Assembly (NCBI RefSeq): GCF_028553805.1
Contig: NZ_CP067140.1
Span: 1,488,001-1,552,000 of the forward strand
Length of the DNA stretch: 64,000 bases
Direction: 5' to 3'
Origin: Paracoccus saliphilus
GTDB lineage: Bacteria > Pseudomonadota > Alphaproteobacteria > Rhodobacterales > Rhodobacteraceae
Under the pieces are notes generated by a model. That model was not told where the DNA came from. It ran no database searches and was given only the letters and a program-made list of their open reading frames with translations. How positions within the stretch are numbered: position 1 is the stretch's first letter; each line of letters starts with the position of its first letter. A program made the position numbers and the translations under genes. Below, one piece after another: positions 36,961 through 44,970 of this stretch.

Positions 36961-37350
36961 TTACGAGGGCTCTGCCGCGGCAAAAACCTCCTTGGCGGCA
37001 AAGAGGCCGTTCAGGGCGGCGGGAAAACCCGCATAGACCGAGATATGCATCAGTGTCTCGACGATTTCCTGCCGCGAGAGCCCGGTATTCAGCCCCGCCT
37101 GGATATGGACCTTCAGTTGCGGTTCGGCATTGCCCATGGCGGCAAGGGCCGAGATCGTGGCGAGTTCCCGGTCGCGGAGGGGCAGCCCCGGACGGGAATA
37201 GATATCGCCGAAGGGAAATTCGAGCAGGTAGGTCGCGAAATCCGGGGCGATATCGGCAAGGGCCTCGATGACGCGCTGCCCGCCTTCGCCATCGATCCGC
37301 GCCAATTGCCGCTTGCCCCGTTCAAGCCTTGTCTCGTTCCGTGTCGTCAT
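36961..37350 (-). CDS. Carboxymuconolactone decarboxylase family protein
   Basis: A 129-residue CMD-fold protein: LPLRDRELATISALAAMG (near residue 60) and the helix ETLMHISVYAGFPAALNGL with the conserved His. There is no CXXC, so it is not an AhpD-type peroxidase helper; it resembles gamma-carboxymuconolactone decarboxylase. It overlaps the end of the MerR gene by 29 bp in another frame and is co-transcribed with it from a MerR-type promoter. The real substrate is unknown. Confidence 0.85.
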   Translation of the reverse strand: MTTRNETRLERGKRQLARIDGEGGQRVIEALADIAPDFATYLLEFPFGDIYSRPGLPLRDRELATISALAAMGNAEPQLKVHIQAGLNTGLSRQEIVETLMHISVYAGFPAALNGLFAAKEVFAAAEPS

Positions 37351-37705
37351 GGTCAGCCCTGTCATTTGCATAGCTGGCGATCTTGTCGTCCAACACGGAA
37401 AGGGTGGCCGTCAGCGTGGCGATCTGCTGCGCGACCAAATCCCGGCGCGCCCGCAGGATCGCGGCCCGCTCGGCTTCGGTCCCGTCGCCCCGGCTTCGCA
37501 GTTTCGCATAGCGGAGCATCTCGCGGATCGGCATTCCGGCGGCTTTCATATGGCCGATGAATATGGTCCAGCGCAGCGCATCTGTCCCATAATCGCGATG
37601 CCCCGCCCCGTCCCGCTCCGCAGGTGGCATCAGCCCGATCCGCTCGTAATAGCGGATGGTATGCGGCGTCAGGCCGGAGCGTCGGGCGAGGTCGGCGATC
37701 TTCAT
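37322..37705 (-). CDS. MerR-family transcriptional regulator
   Basis: A 127-residue regulator with the MerR winged helix at the N-terminus (MKIADLARRSGLTPHTIRYYERIGL) and a C-terminal coiled coil (ILRARRDLVAQQIATLTATLSVLDDKIA). It contains no cysteine, so it cannot sense metals or thiols the way MerR, CueR or NmlR do. It should act on its own promoter, which shows the MerR-type 19-bp spacer with an 18-bp dyad, and on the co-transcribed CMD gene. Confidence 0.92.
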   Translation of the reverse strand: MKIADLARRSGLTPHTIRYYERIGLMPPAERDGAGHRDYGTDALRWTIFIGHMKAAGMPIREMLRYAKLRSRGDGTEAERAAILRARRDLVAQQIATLTATLSVLDDKIASYANDRADHDDTERDKA

Positions 37706-37733
37706 GGCGTCCTTCTCGTGTCAGACGCGGAAC

Positions 37734-37764
37734 AAGCTAGGGCTTCGAGCACACTCGAAGTCAA
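37734..37764 (-). promoter_or_regulatory. MerR-type promoter with 19-bp spacer and dyad
   Basis: On the minus strand -35 TTGACT (complement of 37759-37764) and -10 TAGCTT (complement of 37734-37739) are separated by 19 bp. A perfect dyad CTTCGAG-N4-CTCGAAG (37743-37760) fills most of the spacer. This overlong spacer with a central dyad is the architecture that MerR proteins untwist to activate. Confidence 0.85.
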
Positions 37765-37809
37765 GCGCCATCTTGATGAAAGATCAAGGAGCAGGCAAAT
37801 TGCCCGCCG

Positions 37810-37888
37810 CTTCTTCTTCATGCAAATATCCCGGGGGAAGCCGGCGTCAGCCGGATGGGGGCAGCGCCCCCGGCCGTCGCGGGACGCA
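37810..37888 (-). repeat. Dispersed intergenic element, copy 8 (with inserted hairpin)
   Basis: On the minus strand: TGCGTCCCGCGACGG, a hairpin with CCGGGGGC/GCCCCC arms, an inserted small hairpin (CCGGC and GCCGG around a 4-base loop), then CCCCCGGGATATTTGCATGAAGAAG. It begins 12 bp after the GntR-gene stop and lies upstream of the merR promoter. Confidence 0.87.
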
Positions 37889-37900
37889 AGGAGGCGGGTC

Positions 37901-38626
37901 TTACGATTCCGCTTCCTGCCGCTTGCCGAAAGCGTCGGGATTGTCGGCGCGCAGGCGCGGGAAGATCTCGGCGATCCGGCCCAGATGCCTTTCGCAGGCG
38001 GCGACGGCGCGATCCGCGTCGCGGGCATGCAGGGCCGCCATGATCTCGCGATGCTCGGCCAGTGCCTTGGGTGCGCCGAAGGACAGTGACAGGTAGCGCG
38101 CGCGATCCATGTGACCCTTGTTCTCCTTGATCAGCGTCCATGCGAATTCCAGGCCGGTATAGGCGCAGATATCGTGGTGAAACTGATCGTCCAGCGCGTG
38201 GAACTCGGCCCGCTGGTCGGCCTTGACCGTCGCGTCCTGCCGTTCGACCAACCGGTCCAGCGCCGCAAGATGATCCGCCGTCAGCCGTTCGGTGGCCCTG
38301 CGCAGGCAGGCGGTCTCCAGCGCCAGCCGGATGAACTGCGCCTGCAGGATCGATTCCTCGGAAATCGCGGTGACGATGGTGGCGCGCTGCGGGCGGATCT
38401 CGATGAAACCCTGTTGCGAGAGCCGGTAGAAGGCATCCCGCACCGGCTGCCGCGAAACGCCCATCTTCGCGGCTACCTCGGCCTCGGACAGGCGGGTTCC
38501 GGGCGGCAGGCTGAGATCGATTACGCGCTTGTACAATTCCTCGAAGATCTGGTCGGTCACCGTGCGTGGGCGCAGATCGTCCAGTGTCGGCAGCCCGTGA
38601 TGGGGCGGTGTGTTCTGTGACGGCAT
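37901..38626 (-). CDS. GntR-family (FadR/FCD type) regulator
   Basis: A 241-residue regulator with a GntR winged helix (residues 25-90: DQIFEELYKRVIDLSLPPGTRLSE, MGVSRQPVRDAFYRLSQQGFI) and an all-helical FCD ligand domain with the metal-binding His set (FHALDDQFHHDICAYTG, then LAEHREIMAALHARD). It is divergent from the uxaC cluster, so it most likely represses these uronate genes and responds to a hexuronate or pathway intermediate. The start at 38626 is preceded by CGGAG; the longer frame crosses the promoter. Confidence 0.9.
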   Translation of the reverse strand: MPSQNTPPHHGLPTLDDLRPRTVTDQIFEELYKRVIDLSLPPGTRLSEAEVAAKMGVSRQPVRDAFYRLSQQGFIEIRPQRATIVTAISEESILQAQFIRLALETACLRRATERLTADHLAALDRLVERQDATVKADQRAEFHALDDQFHHDICAYTGLEFAWTLIKENKGHMDRARYLSLSFGAPKALAEHREIMAALHARDADRAVAACERHLGRIAEIFPRLRADNPDAFGKRQEAES

Positions 38627-38641
38627 GGCGAACTGCTCCGG

Positions 38642-38670
38642 TTGACCCAACTTGTAAACTAGCATATTAG
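38642..38670 (+). promoter_or_regulatory. Promoter of the uronate operon
   Basis: A -35 TTGACC (38642-38647) is 17 bp from -10 TATTAG (38665-38670), 38 bp before the uxaC start. An imperfect dyad CTAGCATATTAG (38659-38670) overlaps the -10 box and is a possible site for the divergent GntR protein. Confidence 0.6.
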
Positions 38671-38707
38671 CAGACTCGCGAGAGGGCAAGTGAGTCGGGG
38701 AGGACGC

Positions 38708-40114
38708 ATGGCTTTGCTGGACGAGGACCGGTTATTTCCTGCCGAGGGCCGCGCCCGTGATCTGGCCCGCACGCTTCATGCCGAGATCCGCGACCTGCCG
38801 ATCATCAGCCCGCATGGCCATACCGATCCGCGCTGGTTTGCCGAGGACGCGGCTTTTCCCGATCCCGCCCAGCTTTTCGTGACACCGGATCACTACGTTT
38901 TCCGCATGCTCTGCTCGCAGGGGGTGGACCTGGCCGATTTGGGCGTGCCCCGCGCCGATGGCGGCCCGGTCGAGACGGACGGGCGCAGGATCTGGCGGCT
39001 CTTCGCCAGCCATTACCACCTGTTCCGGGGCACGCCGTCGCGGATGTGGCTGGATCATTCCTTTCAGCATGTCTTCGGCATCGACCGGCGGCTGACGGCG
39101 GAAACGGCGGATTGGTATTACGACCATATCGCCGATTGCCTCGCCCGACCGGAATTCCGCCCACGCGCCCTGTTTAAGCGTTTCGGTATCGAGGCGATCG
39201 CCACGACCGAGGCGGCGACCGACGATCTGCGCTGGCACCGGATGATCCGCGAATCGGATTGGGACGGGCGGGTGATCACCGCCTATCGTCCCGATGGCGT
39301 GATTGATCCCGAGATGGGTGGTTTCGCCGATAACATCGCGCTGATGGGGCAACAGACTGGGTTCGACACCGCGACATGGCAGGGTTACCTGGATGCCCAT
39401 CGCGCGCGGCGGGCCTATTTCAAGGAATTCGGCGCGACCTCGTCGGATCACGGCCATCCTTCGGCCCGGACCGAGGATTTGCCGCAGGCCGAAGCGGCGG
39501 GGCTGTTCCAGAAGGCGCTGCGCGGGGAATGCTCGGCTGAAGAGGCGGATGCCTTCCGCGGCCATATGCTGACCGAGATGGCGCGGATGAGCCTTGAGGA
39601 CGGGCTGGTGCTGCAGATCCATCCCGGCTCGCGGCGCAACCATTCCGATCAGGTGATGGCGATGTTCGGGCGCGACAAGGGGTTCGATATTCCCGGCCGC
39701 ACCGATTACGTCACCGCCCTGCGCCCGCTGCTGAACGCGGTGGGGATGCGCTCTGATCTGACGGTGATCCTGTTCACGCTGGACGAGACATCCTATTCGC
39801 GCGAATTGGCGCCACTGGCCGGGGTCTATCCCTGCCTGCGCCTTGGCCCGGCATGGTGGTTTTACGACAGCGCCGAGGGAATGCGCCGGTTCCGCGAGAT
39901 GACGACCGAGACGGCGGGTTTCTACAATACCGTCGGTTTCAACGACGACACGCGCGCCTTCTGTTCGATCCCCGCCCGGCATGATGTCGCGCGGCGGGTG
40001 GACTGCGCTTATCTTGCCACGCTGGTCGCGACCGGGCGGCTGGCCGAGGACGAGGCGCATGAGCTGGCGCGTGACCTGACATACGAGCTCGCGAAACGGG
40101 CCTACAGGCTTTGA
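38708..40114 (+). CDS. uxaC: Uronate isomerase
   Basis: Interconverts galacturonate/tagaturonate and glucuronate/fructuronate. The 468-residue amidohydrolase-fold protein shows ISPHGHTDPRWFAED (metal-binding HxH near residue 32), LVLQIHPGSRRNHSDQ and NTVGFNDDTRAFCSIPARHD. The start at 38708 follows GGGGAGG. It heads a nine-gene plus-strand run ending with uxaA at 47858, whose tight spacing indicates one operon. Confidence 0.94.
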   Translation: MALLDEDRLFPAEGRARDLARTLHAEIRDLPIISPHGHTDPRWFAEDAAFPDPAQLFVTPDHYVFRMLCSQGVDLADLGVPRADGGPVETDGRRIWRLFASHYHLFRGTPSRMWLDHSFQHVFGIDRRLTAETADWYYDHIADCLARPEFRPRALFKRFGIEAIATTEAATDDLRWHRMIRESDWDGRVITAYRPDGVIDPEMGGFADNIALMGQQTGFDTATWQGYLDAHRARRAYFKEFGATSSDHGHPSARTEDLPQAEAAGLFQKALRGECSAEEADAFRGHMLTEMARMSLEDGLVLQIHPGSRRNHSDQVMAMFGRDKGFDIPGRTDYVTALRPLLNAVGMRSDLTVILFTLDETSYSRELAPLAGVYPCLRLGPAWWFYDSAEGMRRFREMTTETAGFYNTVGFNDDTRAFCSIPARHDVARRVDCAYLATLVATGRLAEDEAHELARDLTYELAKRAYRL

Positions 40115-40137
40115 ACTTCACATAGGGAGGAAACAAA

Positions 40138-41121
40138 ATGAAGTTCCTGACGACGACAATGGCCGGATTGCTGGCATCCGCCGCTTTGGCGACGGCTGCG
40201 GCTGCGGAATGCGAAACGACCCTGCGGTCATCGGACACCCATCCCGACGGGTACCCGACCGTCGAGGGCGTCAAGGCGATGGCCGAGGAGGTCAAGGAAA
40301 AGACCGAGGGCCGGATCTGCATCGAGGTCTTCCCCTCGGCGCAGCTGGGCGAAGAGAAGGACACGATCGAACAGACCCAGTTCGGGGTGATCGACATGGT
40401 CCGCGCCTCTTTCGGGACGTTCAACGATATCGTGCCGGTGACGCAGCTTTTCTCGCTGCCCTACCTGTTCCGCTCGGAAGAGCATATGCATAACGTTCTC
40501 GACGGTCCCATCGGCGAAGAGGTGGGCGCGAAATTCGGGGAGCACGACCTCGTCGCGCTGGCCTATTACGATGGCGGGGCGCGCAGCTTCTACAATTCGC
40601 AGAAACCCATCGAATCGATCGAGGATCTTGCGGGGATGAAGTTCCGCGTCATGCAGAACGATGTCTTCGTGGACATGATGGACGCGCTTGGCGCCAATGC
40701 CACGCCCATGCCATATGGCGAGGTCTATTCATCGATCCAGACCGGGGTGATCGACGGGGCCGAGAACAACTATCCCAGCTATGACAGTTCGGGTCATGCC
40801 GAGGTGGCGAAATATTTCACGCTGGACCAACACCTGATGGTGCCGGAAGTGGTGGCCGTTTCGAAGATAACCTGGGACAAGCTGTCGCCCGAGGACCAAG
40901 AGATCATGCGCGAGGCCGCCCGGAATTCGGCGGAGTTGCAGCGCCAGCTCTGGGCCGATCAGGAAGCCGCTTCCGAGGAAAAGGTGGTCGAGGCCGGGTC
41001 CGAGATCATCAAGGAAATCGACAAGACCCCCTTCATCGAGGCGATGGCACCGGTTTACGAGAAATACGTAACCTCGCCCGAAGATCAGGATCTGGTTGAA
41101 CGGATACAGGCAACCGAGTGA
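40138..41121 (+). CDS. dctP: TRAP transporter substrate-binding protein DctP
   Basis: Periplasmic binding protein of a tripartite transporter, 327 residues with a signal peptide cut after ALATAAAA (about residue 23). The DctP core shows [23 protein letters not shown], the family arginine in [20 protein letters not shown], and [22 protein letters not shown]. Its place between uxaC and the uronate catabolic genes points to a hexuronate ligand. It lies 23 bp after uxaC. Confidence 0.92.
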   Translation: MKFLTTTMAGLLASAALATAAAAECETTLRSSDTHPDGYPTVEGVKAMAEEVKEKTEGRICIEVFPSAQLGEEKDTIEQTQFGVIDMVRASFGTFNDIVPVTQLFSLPYLFRSEEHMHNVLDGPIGEEVGAKFGEHDLVALAYYDGGARSFYNSQKPIESIEDLAGMKFRVMQNDVFVDMMDALGANATPMPYGEVYSSIQTGVIDGAENNYPSYDSSGHAEVAKYFTLDQHLMVPEVVAVSKITWDKLSPEDQEIMREAARNSAELQRQLWADQEAASEEKVVEAGSEIIKEIDKTPFIEAMAPVYEKYVTSPEDQDLVERIQATE

Positions 41122-41176
41122 TCGCAGCGCTGCCCGCGGGTTTCCCGCGGGCGGCATTCCCATCGGAGGGCAGGTG

Positions 41177-41728
41177 ATGCGTGACGCGTTGGTAAAGCTG
41201 GCCGGATGGACCGGCGCGCTGGCCCGGGCCGGGCTGTGGATCGCGGGCGTGGGGCTGGTGCTGATGACGGCATTCGTCTTTGCGCAGGTCTGTTTCCGTT
41301 ATCTTCTGGGCAGCAGCCTGTTCTGGGCCGAGCCGGCCAGCGTCATGCTGATGGGCTGGTTCATCTTTCTCGGCGCGGCGGTTGGCGTGAAAGAGGGTTA
41401 TCACCTGTCATTCGACGTGGGCCTGATGGTCGTGCCGGAAAGCTGGCGGGCATGGTTTCACAGTCTCTCCGATATCGTGGTCGTGGCCTTCGGCTTTGGC
41501 ATGACCTGGTTTGGCGGGCAATTGGCCGCCAAGGCGGCGAGCGGAGAGATCCCTGGTCTCGGCATTTCGCGGCTATGGGATTTCGCCCCGCTGATGGCTG
41601 GAGGGGTTCTGCTGATGCTGTTCTCGATCGAACGGATCCTGCGTCGCGCGGCGGGGCTGCGCACCCTGCGCTTTGGCGACGATGCCGATGACGACCTGCC
41701 GGAACCCGACCGGCAAAACGGAGCGTGA
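41177..41728 (+). CDS. dctQ: TRAP transporter small permease DctQ
   Basis: A 183-residue membrane protein with four hydrophobic helices. VFAQVCFRYLLGSSLFWAEPASVMLM and the WAEE-like SLFWAEP motif near residue 55 are typical of DctQ; YHLSFDVGL follows. The ATG at 41177 has GGAGG upstream. It is followed by dctM after 4 bp. Confidence 0.9.
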   Translation: MRDALVKLAGWTGALARAGLWIAGVGLVLMTAFVFAQVCFRYLLGSSLFWAEPASVMLMGWFIFLGAAVGVKEGYHLSFDVGLMVVPESWRAWFHSLSDIVVVAFGFGMTWFGGQLAAKAASGEIPGLGISRLWDFAPLMAGGVLLMLFSIERILRRAAGLRTLRFGDDADDDLPEPDRQNGA

Positions 41729-41732
41729 ACCG

Positions 41733-43013
41733 ATGGAATACTGGATTCTTTTCGGCAGTTTCACCGGGCTGCTGCTGATCGGCACGCCGGTCGCCTTCTG
41801 CCTTGGTGCGGCAAGCTTTTTCACCGTGCTCTACCTGGGCCTGCCGCCGGTGGTGGTGTTCCAGCGGCTGAATTCCGGGATCTCGGTCTTTGCGCTGATG
41901 GCCATTCCCTTCTTCATCTATTCCGGCGACCTGATGGTGCGCGGCGATATCGCCCGCAGGCTGGTGGCGCTGGCGGGCAGCGTGGTCGGCCATATGAGGG
42001 GCGGGCTGGGGCAGGTGAATATCATCGCCTCGCTGATGTTCGGCGGCGTGTCCGGCTCTGCCGCCGCCGATGCCTCGGCTGTCGGCGGGCTGATGGTGCC
42101 GCAGATGAAGAAGCGCGGATATGATGTTGATTATGCGGTGAATATCACCGTTGTCAGTTCGATCATCGCGCTGATGATTCCGCCATCGCATAACATGATC
42201 ATCTATTCCATCGCTGCGGGCGGACGGCTGTCCATCGCCGATCTGTTCACCGCCGGGATCATTCCGGGGATGTTGCTGGCGCTGATGCTGATGACCGCCG
42301 CCTGGTGGGTCGCCCGCAAGAAGGGTTACCCGACCGAGCCTTTCCCCGGCCTGCGCATGATGGGCGTGCTATTCGTCTCGGCGCTGCCCGGCCTGATCCT
42401 GATCGCGATCATCTTCGGCGGGGTGCGCTCGGGTATCTTCACCGCCTCGGAAAGCTCGAATATCGCGGTGGTCTATGCGCTGCTGATCACTGCGCTGGTC
42501 TATCGCAGCCTGCCATGGAGCGAATTCGTCGAGGCGACCAAGGGTGCGGTCCGCACCACCGCGATGGTGCTTCTGGTGATCGGCTGCGCGGCCTGTTTCG
42601 GCTGGCTGCTGGCCTATCTGAAAGTGCCGGCGCAACTGGTCGAGTTCCTGCAGAACGTATCGAACAACCCGCTGGTGATCCTGCTCTTGATGAACCTCAT
42701 CCTGCTGATCCTGGGCACATTCATGGACATGTCGCCGCTGATCGTCATCACCACGCCGATCTTTTTGCCGGTGGCGCAGGCGTTCGGGGTCGATCCGGTG
42801 CATTTCGGGGTGATCCTGATCCTGAACCTTGGCATCGGGCTGTGCACGCCGCCGGTGGGCGCGGTGCTGTTCGTCGGCTGCGCGGTAGGCAGGATCAGCA
42901 TCTGGCAGGCGATGCGCACGATCTGGCCATTCTATGGCGCGGCAGTGCTGACCCTGATGCTGGTGACTTACATACCCGCCCTTTCCCTTTGGCTGCCCTC
43001 GGTGTTCAGATGA
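41733..43013 (+). CDS. dctM: TRAP transporter large permease DctM
   Basis: A 426-residue protein with about twelve helices that carries the sodium-coupled transport path. Family features are IPFFIYSGDLMVRGDIARRLV, the GGVSGSAAADASAVGGLMVPQMKKRGYD block near residue 108, MIPPSHNMIIY, and the second-half NLGIGLCTPPVGAVLFVG. The stop overlaps the start of the next gene (ATGA), so the cupin is translationally coupled to the transporter. Confidence 0.94.
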   Translation: MEYWILFGSFTGLLLIGTPVAFCLGAASFFTVLYLGLPPVVVFQRLNSGISVFALMAIPFFIYSGDLMVRGDIARRLVALAGSVVGHMRGGLGQVNIIASLMFGGVSGSAAADASAVGGLMVPQMKKRGYDVDYAVNITVVSSIIALMIPPSHNMIIYSIAAGGRLSIADLFTAGIIPGMLLALMLMTAAWWVARKKGYPTEPFPGLRMMGVLFVSALPGLILIAIIFGGVRSGIFTASESSNIAVVYALLITALVYRSLPWSEFVEATKGAVRTTAMVLLVIGCAACFGWLLAYLKVPAQLVEFLQNVSNNPLVILLLMNLILLILGTFMDMSPLIVITTPIFLPVAQAFGVDPVHFGVILILNLGIGLCTPPVGAVLFVGCAVGRISIWQAMRTIWPFYGAAVLTLMLVTYIPALSLWLPSVFR

Positions 43014-43291
43014 GCGATCCTATCCGTACCGTCCTTGCCCATGCGCCCGAATTGATGGTCGTCCGCTTTGCCTTCAGGGCGGGCGACCGGGGCGCGCCGC
43101 ATAGTCATCCACATGTGCAATCGACCTATGTCCGCACGGGCCGTTACCGTTTCACCATGGATGGCCGCGAGTTCGAGGTCGGGCCGGGCGATGCCTTCGT
43201 GATCCCCTCGGGCGCCGAGCATGGCTGCCTGTGCCTTGAGGAGGGGGAATTGATCGACAGCTTCACCCCGCGCCGCGACGATTTTCTGTGA
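43010..43291 (+). CDS. kdgF: KdgF-type cupin, unsaturated uronate processing
   Basis: A 93-residue single cupin domain. Metal ligands are H31-x-H33-x3-Q37 and H71, with G44 and P66-x-G68 in the expected cupin places, and the C-terminus ends in SFTPRRDDFL as in KdgF proteins. KdgF converts 4,5-unsaturated monouronates to 5-keto-4-deoxyuronate, which KduI, encoded next, isomerises. The start overlaps the dctM stop. A 132-bp gap separates it from kduI. Function is inferred from motifs and context. Confidence 0.8.
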   Translation: MSDPIRTVLAHAPELMVVRFAFRAGDRGAPHSHPHVQSTYVRTGRYRFTMDGREFEVGPGDAFVIPSGAEHGCLCLEEGELIDSFTPRRDDFL

Positions 43292-43423
43292 AGGATGCGG
43301 GAAGATTTTGAAATGACCTCGATTCTTCCGGATCAATTACTGCGTCGCCGCTATATCCCCGCGCGGCCCTGTCCGCCCGTTTGATCCGCCACAGATGAAT
43401 TCCGCCAGATTACAGGAGCGAAC

Positions 43424-44248
43424 ATGACACATGTCGAAACCCGCCACGCGATCCATCCCGAACATGCCAAGGGCATGGACACTACCACTCTGCGCCAGCA
43501 TTTCCTGGCCGAGGGGATGTTCGCCGATGGCGAGATCCGGCTGGTTTACACGCATTACGACCGTTTTACCCTTGGCGCCGCCGTACCCAAGGGCAAACCG
43601 CTGACGCTGGACCGGATCGAAGAGACCAAGACCCCGAATTTCCTTGACCGGCGCGAGATGGGGATCGTCAATATCGGCGGTCCGGGCCGGGTCGAGGCGG
43701 CCGGGCAGGGCTGGGACATGGCGCAAGGGGACGTGCTTTACCTGGGCATGGGCTCTGGCCCGGTGACCTTCTCGGGCGAGGGGCGGTTCTATATCACCTC
43801 GGCCCCCGCGCATCGCGAATTGCCCTGCCGCCTGGTGACGGTGGATGAGGCGAAAGAGGTCAAGCTGGGCGCGGTCGAGACCTCGAACAAGCGGACCATC
43901 CGCCAGTTCATCCATCCGCTGGTGATGGAAAGCTGCCAGCTTGTGCTGGGCTACACGACGCTGGAGGATGGCTCGGTCTGGAACACCATGCCCGCGCATA
44001 TCCATGATCGCCGGATGGAGGCCTATCTTTACTGGGGGATGGAGCCCGAGGCCCGTGTCCTGCACCTGATGGGCGATCCGCAAGAGACGCGGCACATGTT
44101 CGTTGCCAATGAGCAGGCGGTGATCTCTCCGACATGGTCTATCCATTCCGGCGCGGGGATCGGCGGCTATACCTTCATCTGGGCGATGGCCGGGGATAAT
44201 GTCGATTTCACCGATATGGACTTCATCCAGCCGGAGGATTTGCGGTGA
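43424..44248 (+). CDS. kduI: 5-dehydro-4-deoxy-D-glucuronate isomerase
   Basis: Isomerises 5-keto-4-deoxyuronate to 2,5-diketo-3-deoxygluconate in pectin breakdown. The 274-residue double-cupin protein has MTHVETRHAIHPEHAKGMDT at its start, and MPAHIHDRRMEAYLYWGM near residue 192 holds the zinc ligands. SNKRTIRQFIHPLVMESCQL and WSIHSGAGIGGYTFIWAMAGDN are family hallmarks. The stop overlaps the GTG start of kduD. Confidence 0.96.
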   Translation: MTHVETRHAIHPEHAKGMDTTTLRQHFLAEGMFADGEIRLVYTHYDRFTLGAAVPKGKPLTLDRIEETKTPNFLDRREMGIVNIGGPGRVEAAGQGWDMAQGDVLYLGMGSGPVTFSGEGRFYITSAPAHRELPCRLVTVDEAKEVKLGAVETSNKRTIRQFIHPLVMESCQLVLGYTTLEDGSVWNTMPAHIHDRRMEAYLYWGMEPEARVLHLMGDPQETRHMFVANEQAVISPTWSIHSGAGIGGYTFIWAMAGDNVDFTDMDFIQPEDLR

Positions 44249-44970
44249 CAGCCTTTTCGCTGGAGGGACAGGTCGCGCTGGTGACCGGCGCGAATACCGG
44301 GATCGGGCAGGCGATTGCGGTGGCGATGGCGCAGGCCGGGGCCGAGGTGATCGCCGCCGGGCGGCGCGATTGCGACGAGACGCTGGCGCTGATGGGCTCG
44401 GGCCGGACCATGCGCCTGGATTTCACTGATCCGATGGCGGCGCGGGATGTCTTTGCCGCTGAGCGCATCGATATCCTGGTGAACAATGCCGGTATCATTC
44501 GGCGCGAGGATGCGGTGGAGTTCTCCGAGGCCGATTGGGACGACGTCATGGACGTGAACCTGAAGGCCCTGTTCTTCACATGCCAGGCATTCGCGAAGGC
44601 GGCTTTGCCGCGCGGGCGGGGCAAGATCGTCAATATCGCCTCCCTGCTCAGTTTCCAGGGCGGCATCCGGGTGCCCTCCTACACGGCCAGCAAGCATGGG
44701 GTGGCGGGGCTGACCAGGCTGATGGCGAATGAATGGGCGGCGCGGGGGCTGAACGTGAACGCGATCGCGCCGGGCTATATCGAGACGAACAACACGCAGG
44801 CCCTGCGCGCCGATCCCGACCGCTCGAAATCGATCCTCGAGCGGATCCCGGCGGGGCGTTGGGGCAAGCCCGAGGATATCGGCCAGACGGCGGTGTTCCT
44901 GGCCGCGCCGGCCTCGGATTACGTCAACGGGGCGGTGCTGAATGTCGATGGAGGATGGCTTGCGAGATAG
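44245..44970 (+). CDS. kduD: 2-deoxy-D-gluconate 3-dehydrogenase (2,5-diketo-3-deoxygluconate reductase)
   Basis: A 241-residue short-chain dehydrogenase that reduces 2,5-diketo-3-deoxygluconate to 2-keto-3-deoxygluconate. TGANTGIGQAIA (cofactor site, residues 14-25), NNAG, the catalytic Ser and YTASK (near residue 148) and ETNNTQALRADPDRSKSIL are KduD-like. The start is a GTG codon at 44245 that overlaps the kduI stop, with GGAGG upstream. Confidence 0.93.
   Translation: MTAFSLEGQVALVTGANTGIGQAIAVAMAQAGAEVIAAGRRDCDETLALMGSGRTMRLDFTDPMAARDVFAAERIDILVNNAGIIRREDAVEFSEADWDDVMDVNLKALFFTCQAFAKAALPRGRGKIVNIASLLSFQGGIRVPSYTASKHGVAGLTRLMANEWAARGLNVNAIAPGYIETNNTQALRADPDRSKSILERIPAGRWGKPEDIGQTAVFLAAPASDYVNGAVLNVDGGWLAR

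Noticed and set aside
35560..37560. 666-codon open frame opposite metG and the CMD/MerR genes
   Set aside because: Covers three real genes on the other strand and crosses their boundaries without any domain of its own.
42305..43291. Long version of the KdgF frame starting inside dctM
   Set aside because: The part before 43010 is out of frame with dctM and arginine/glycine-rich; the cupin begins at the ATGA overlap.
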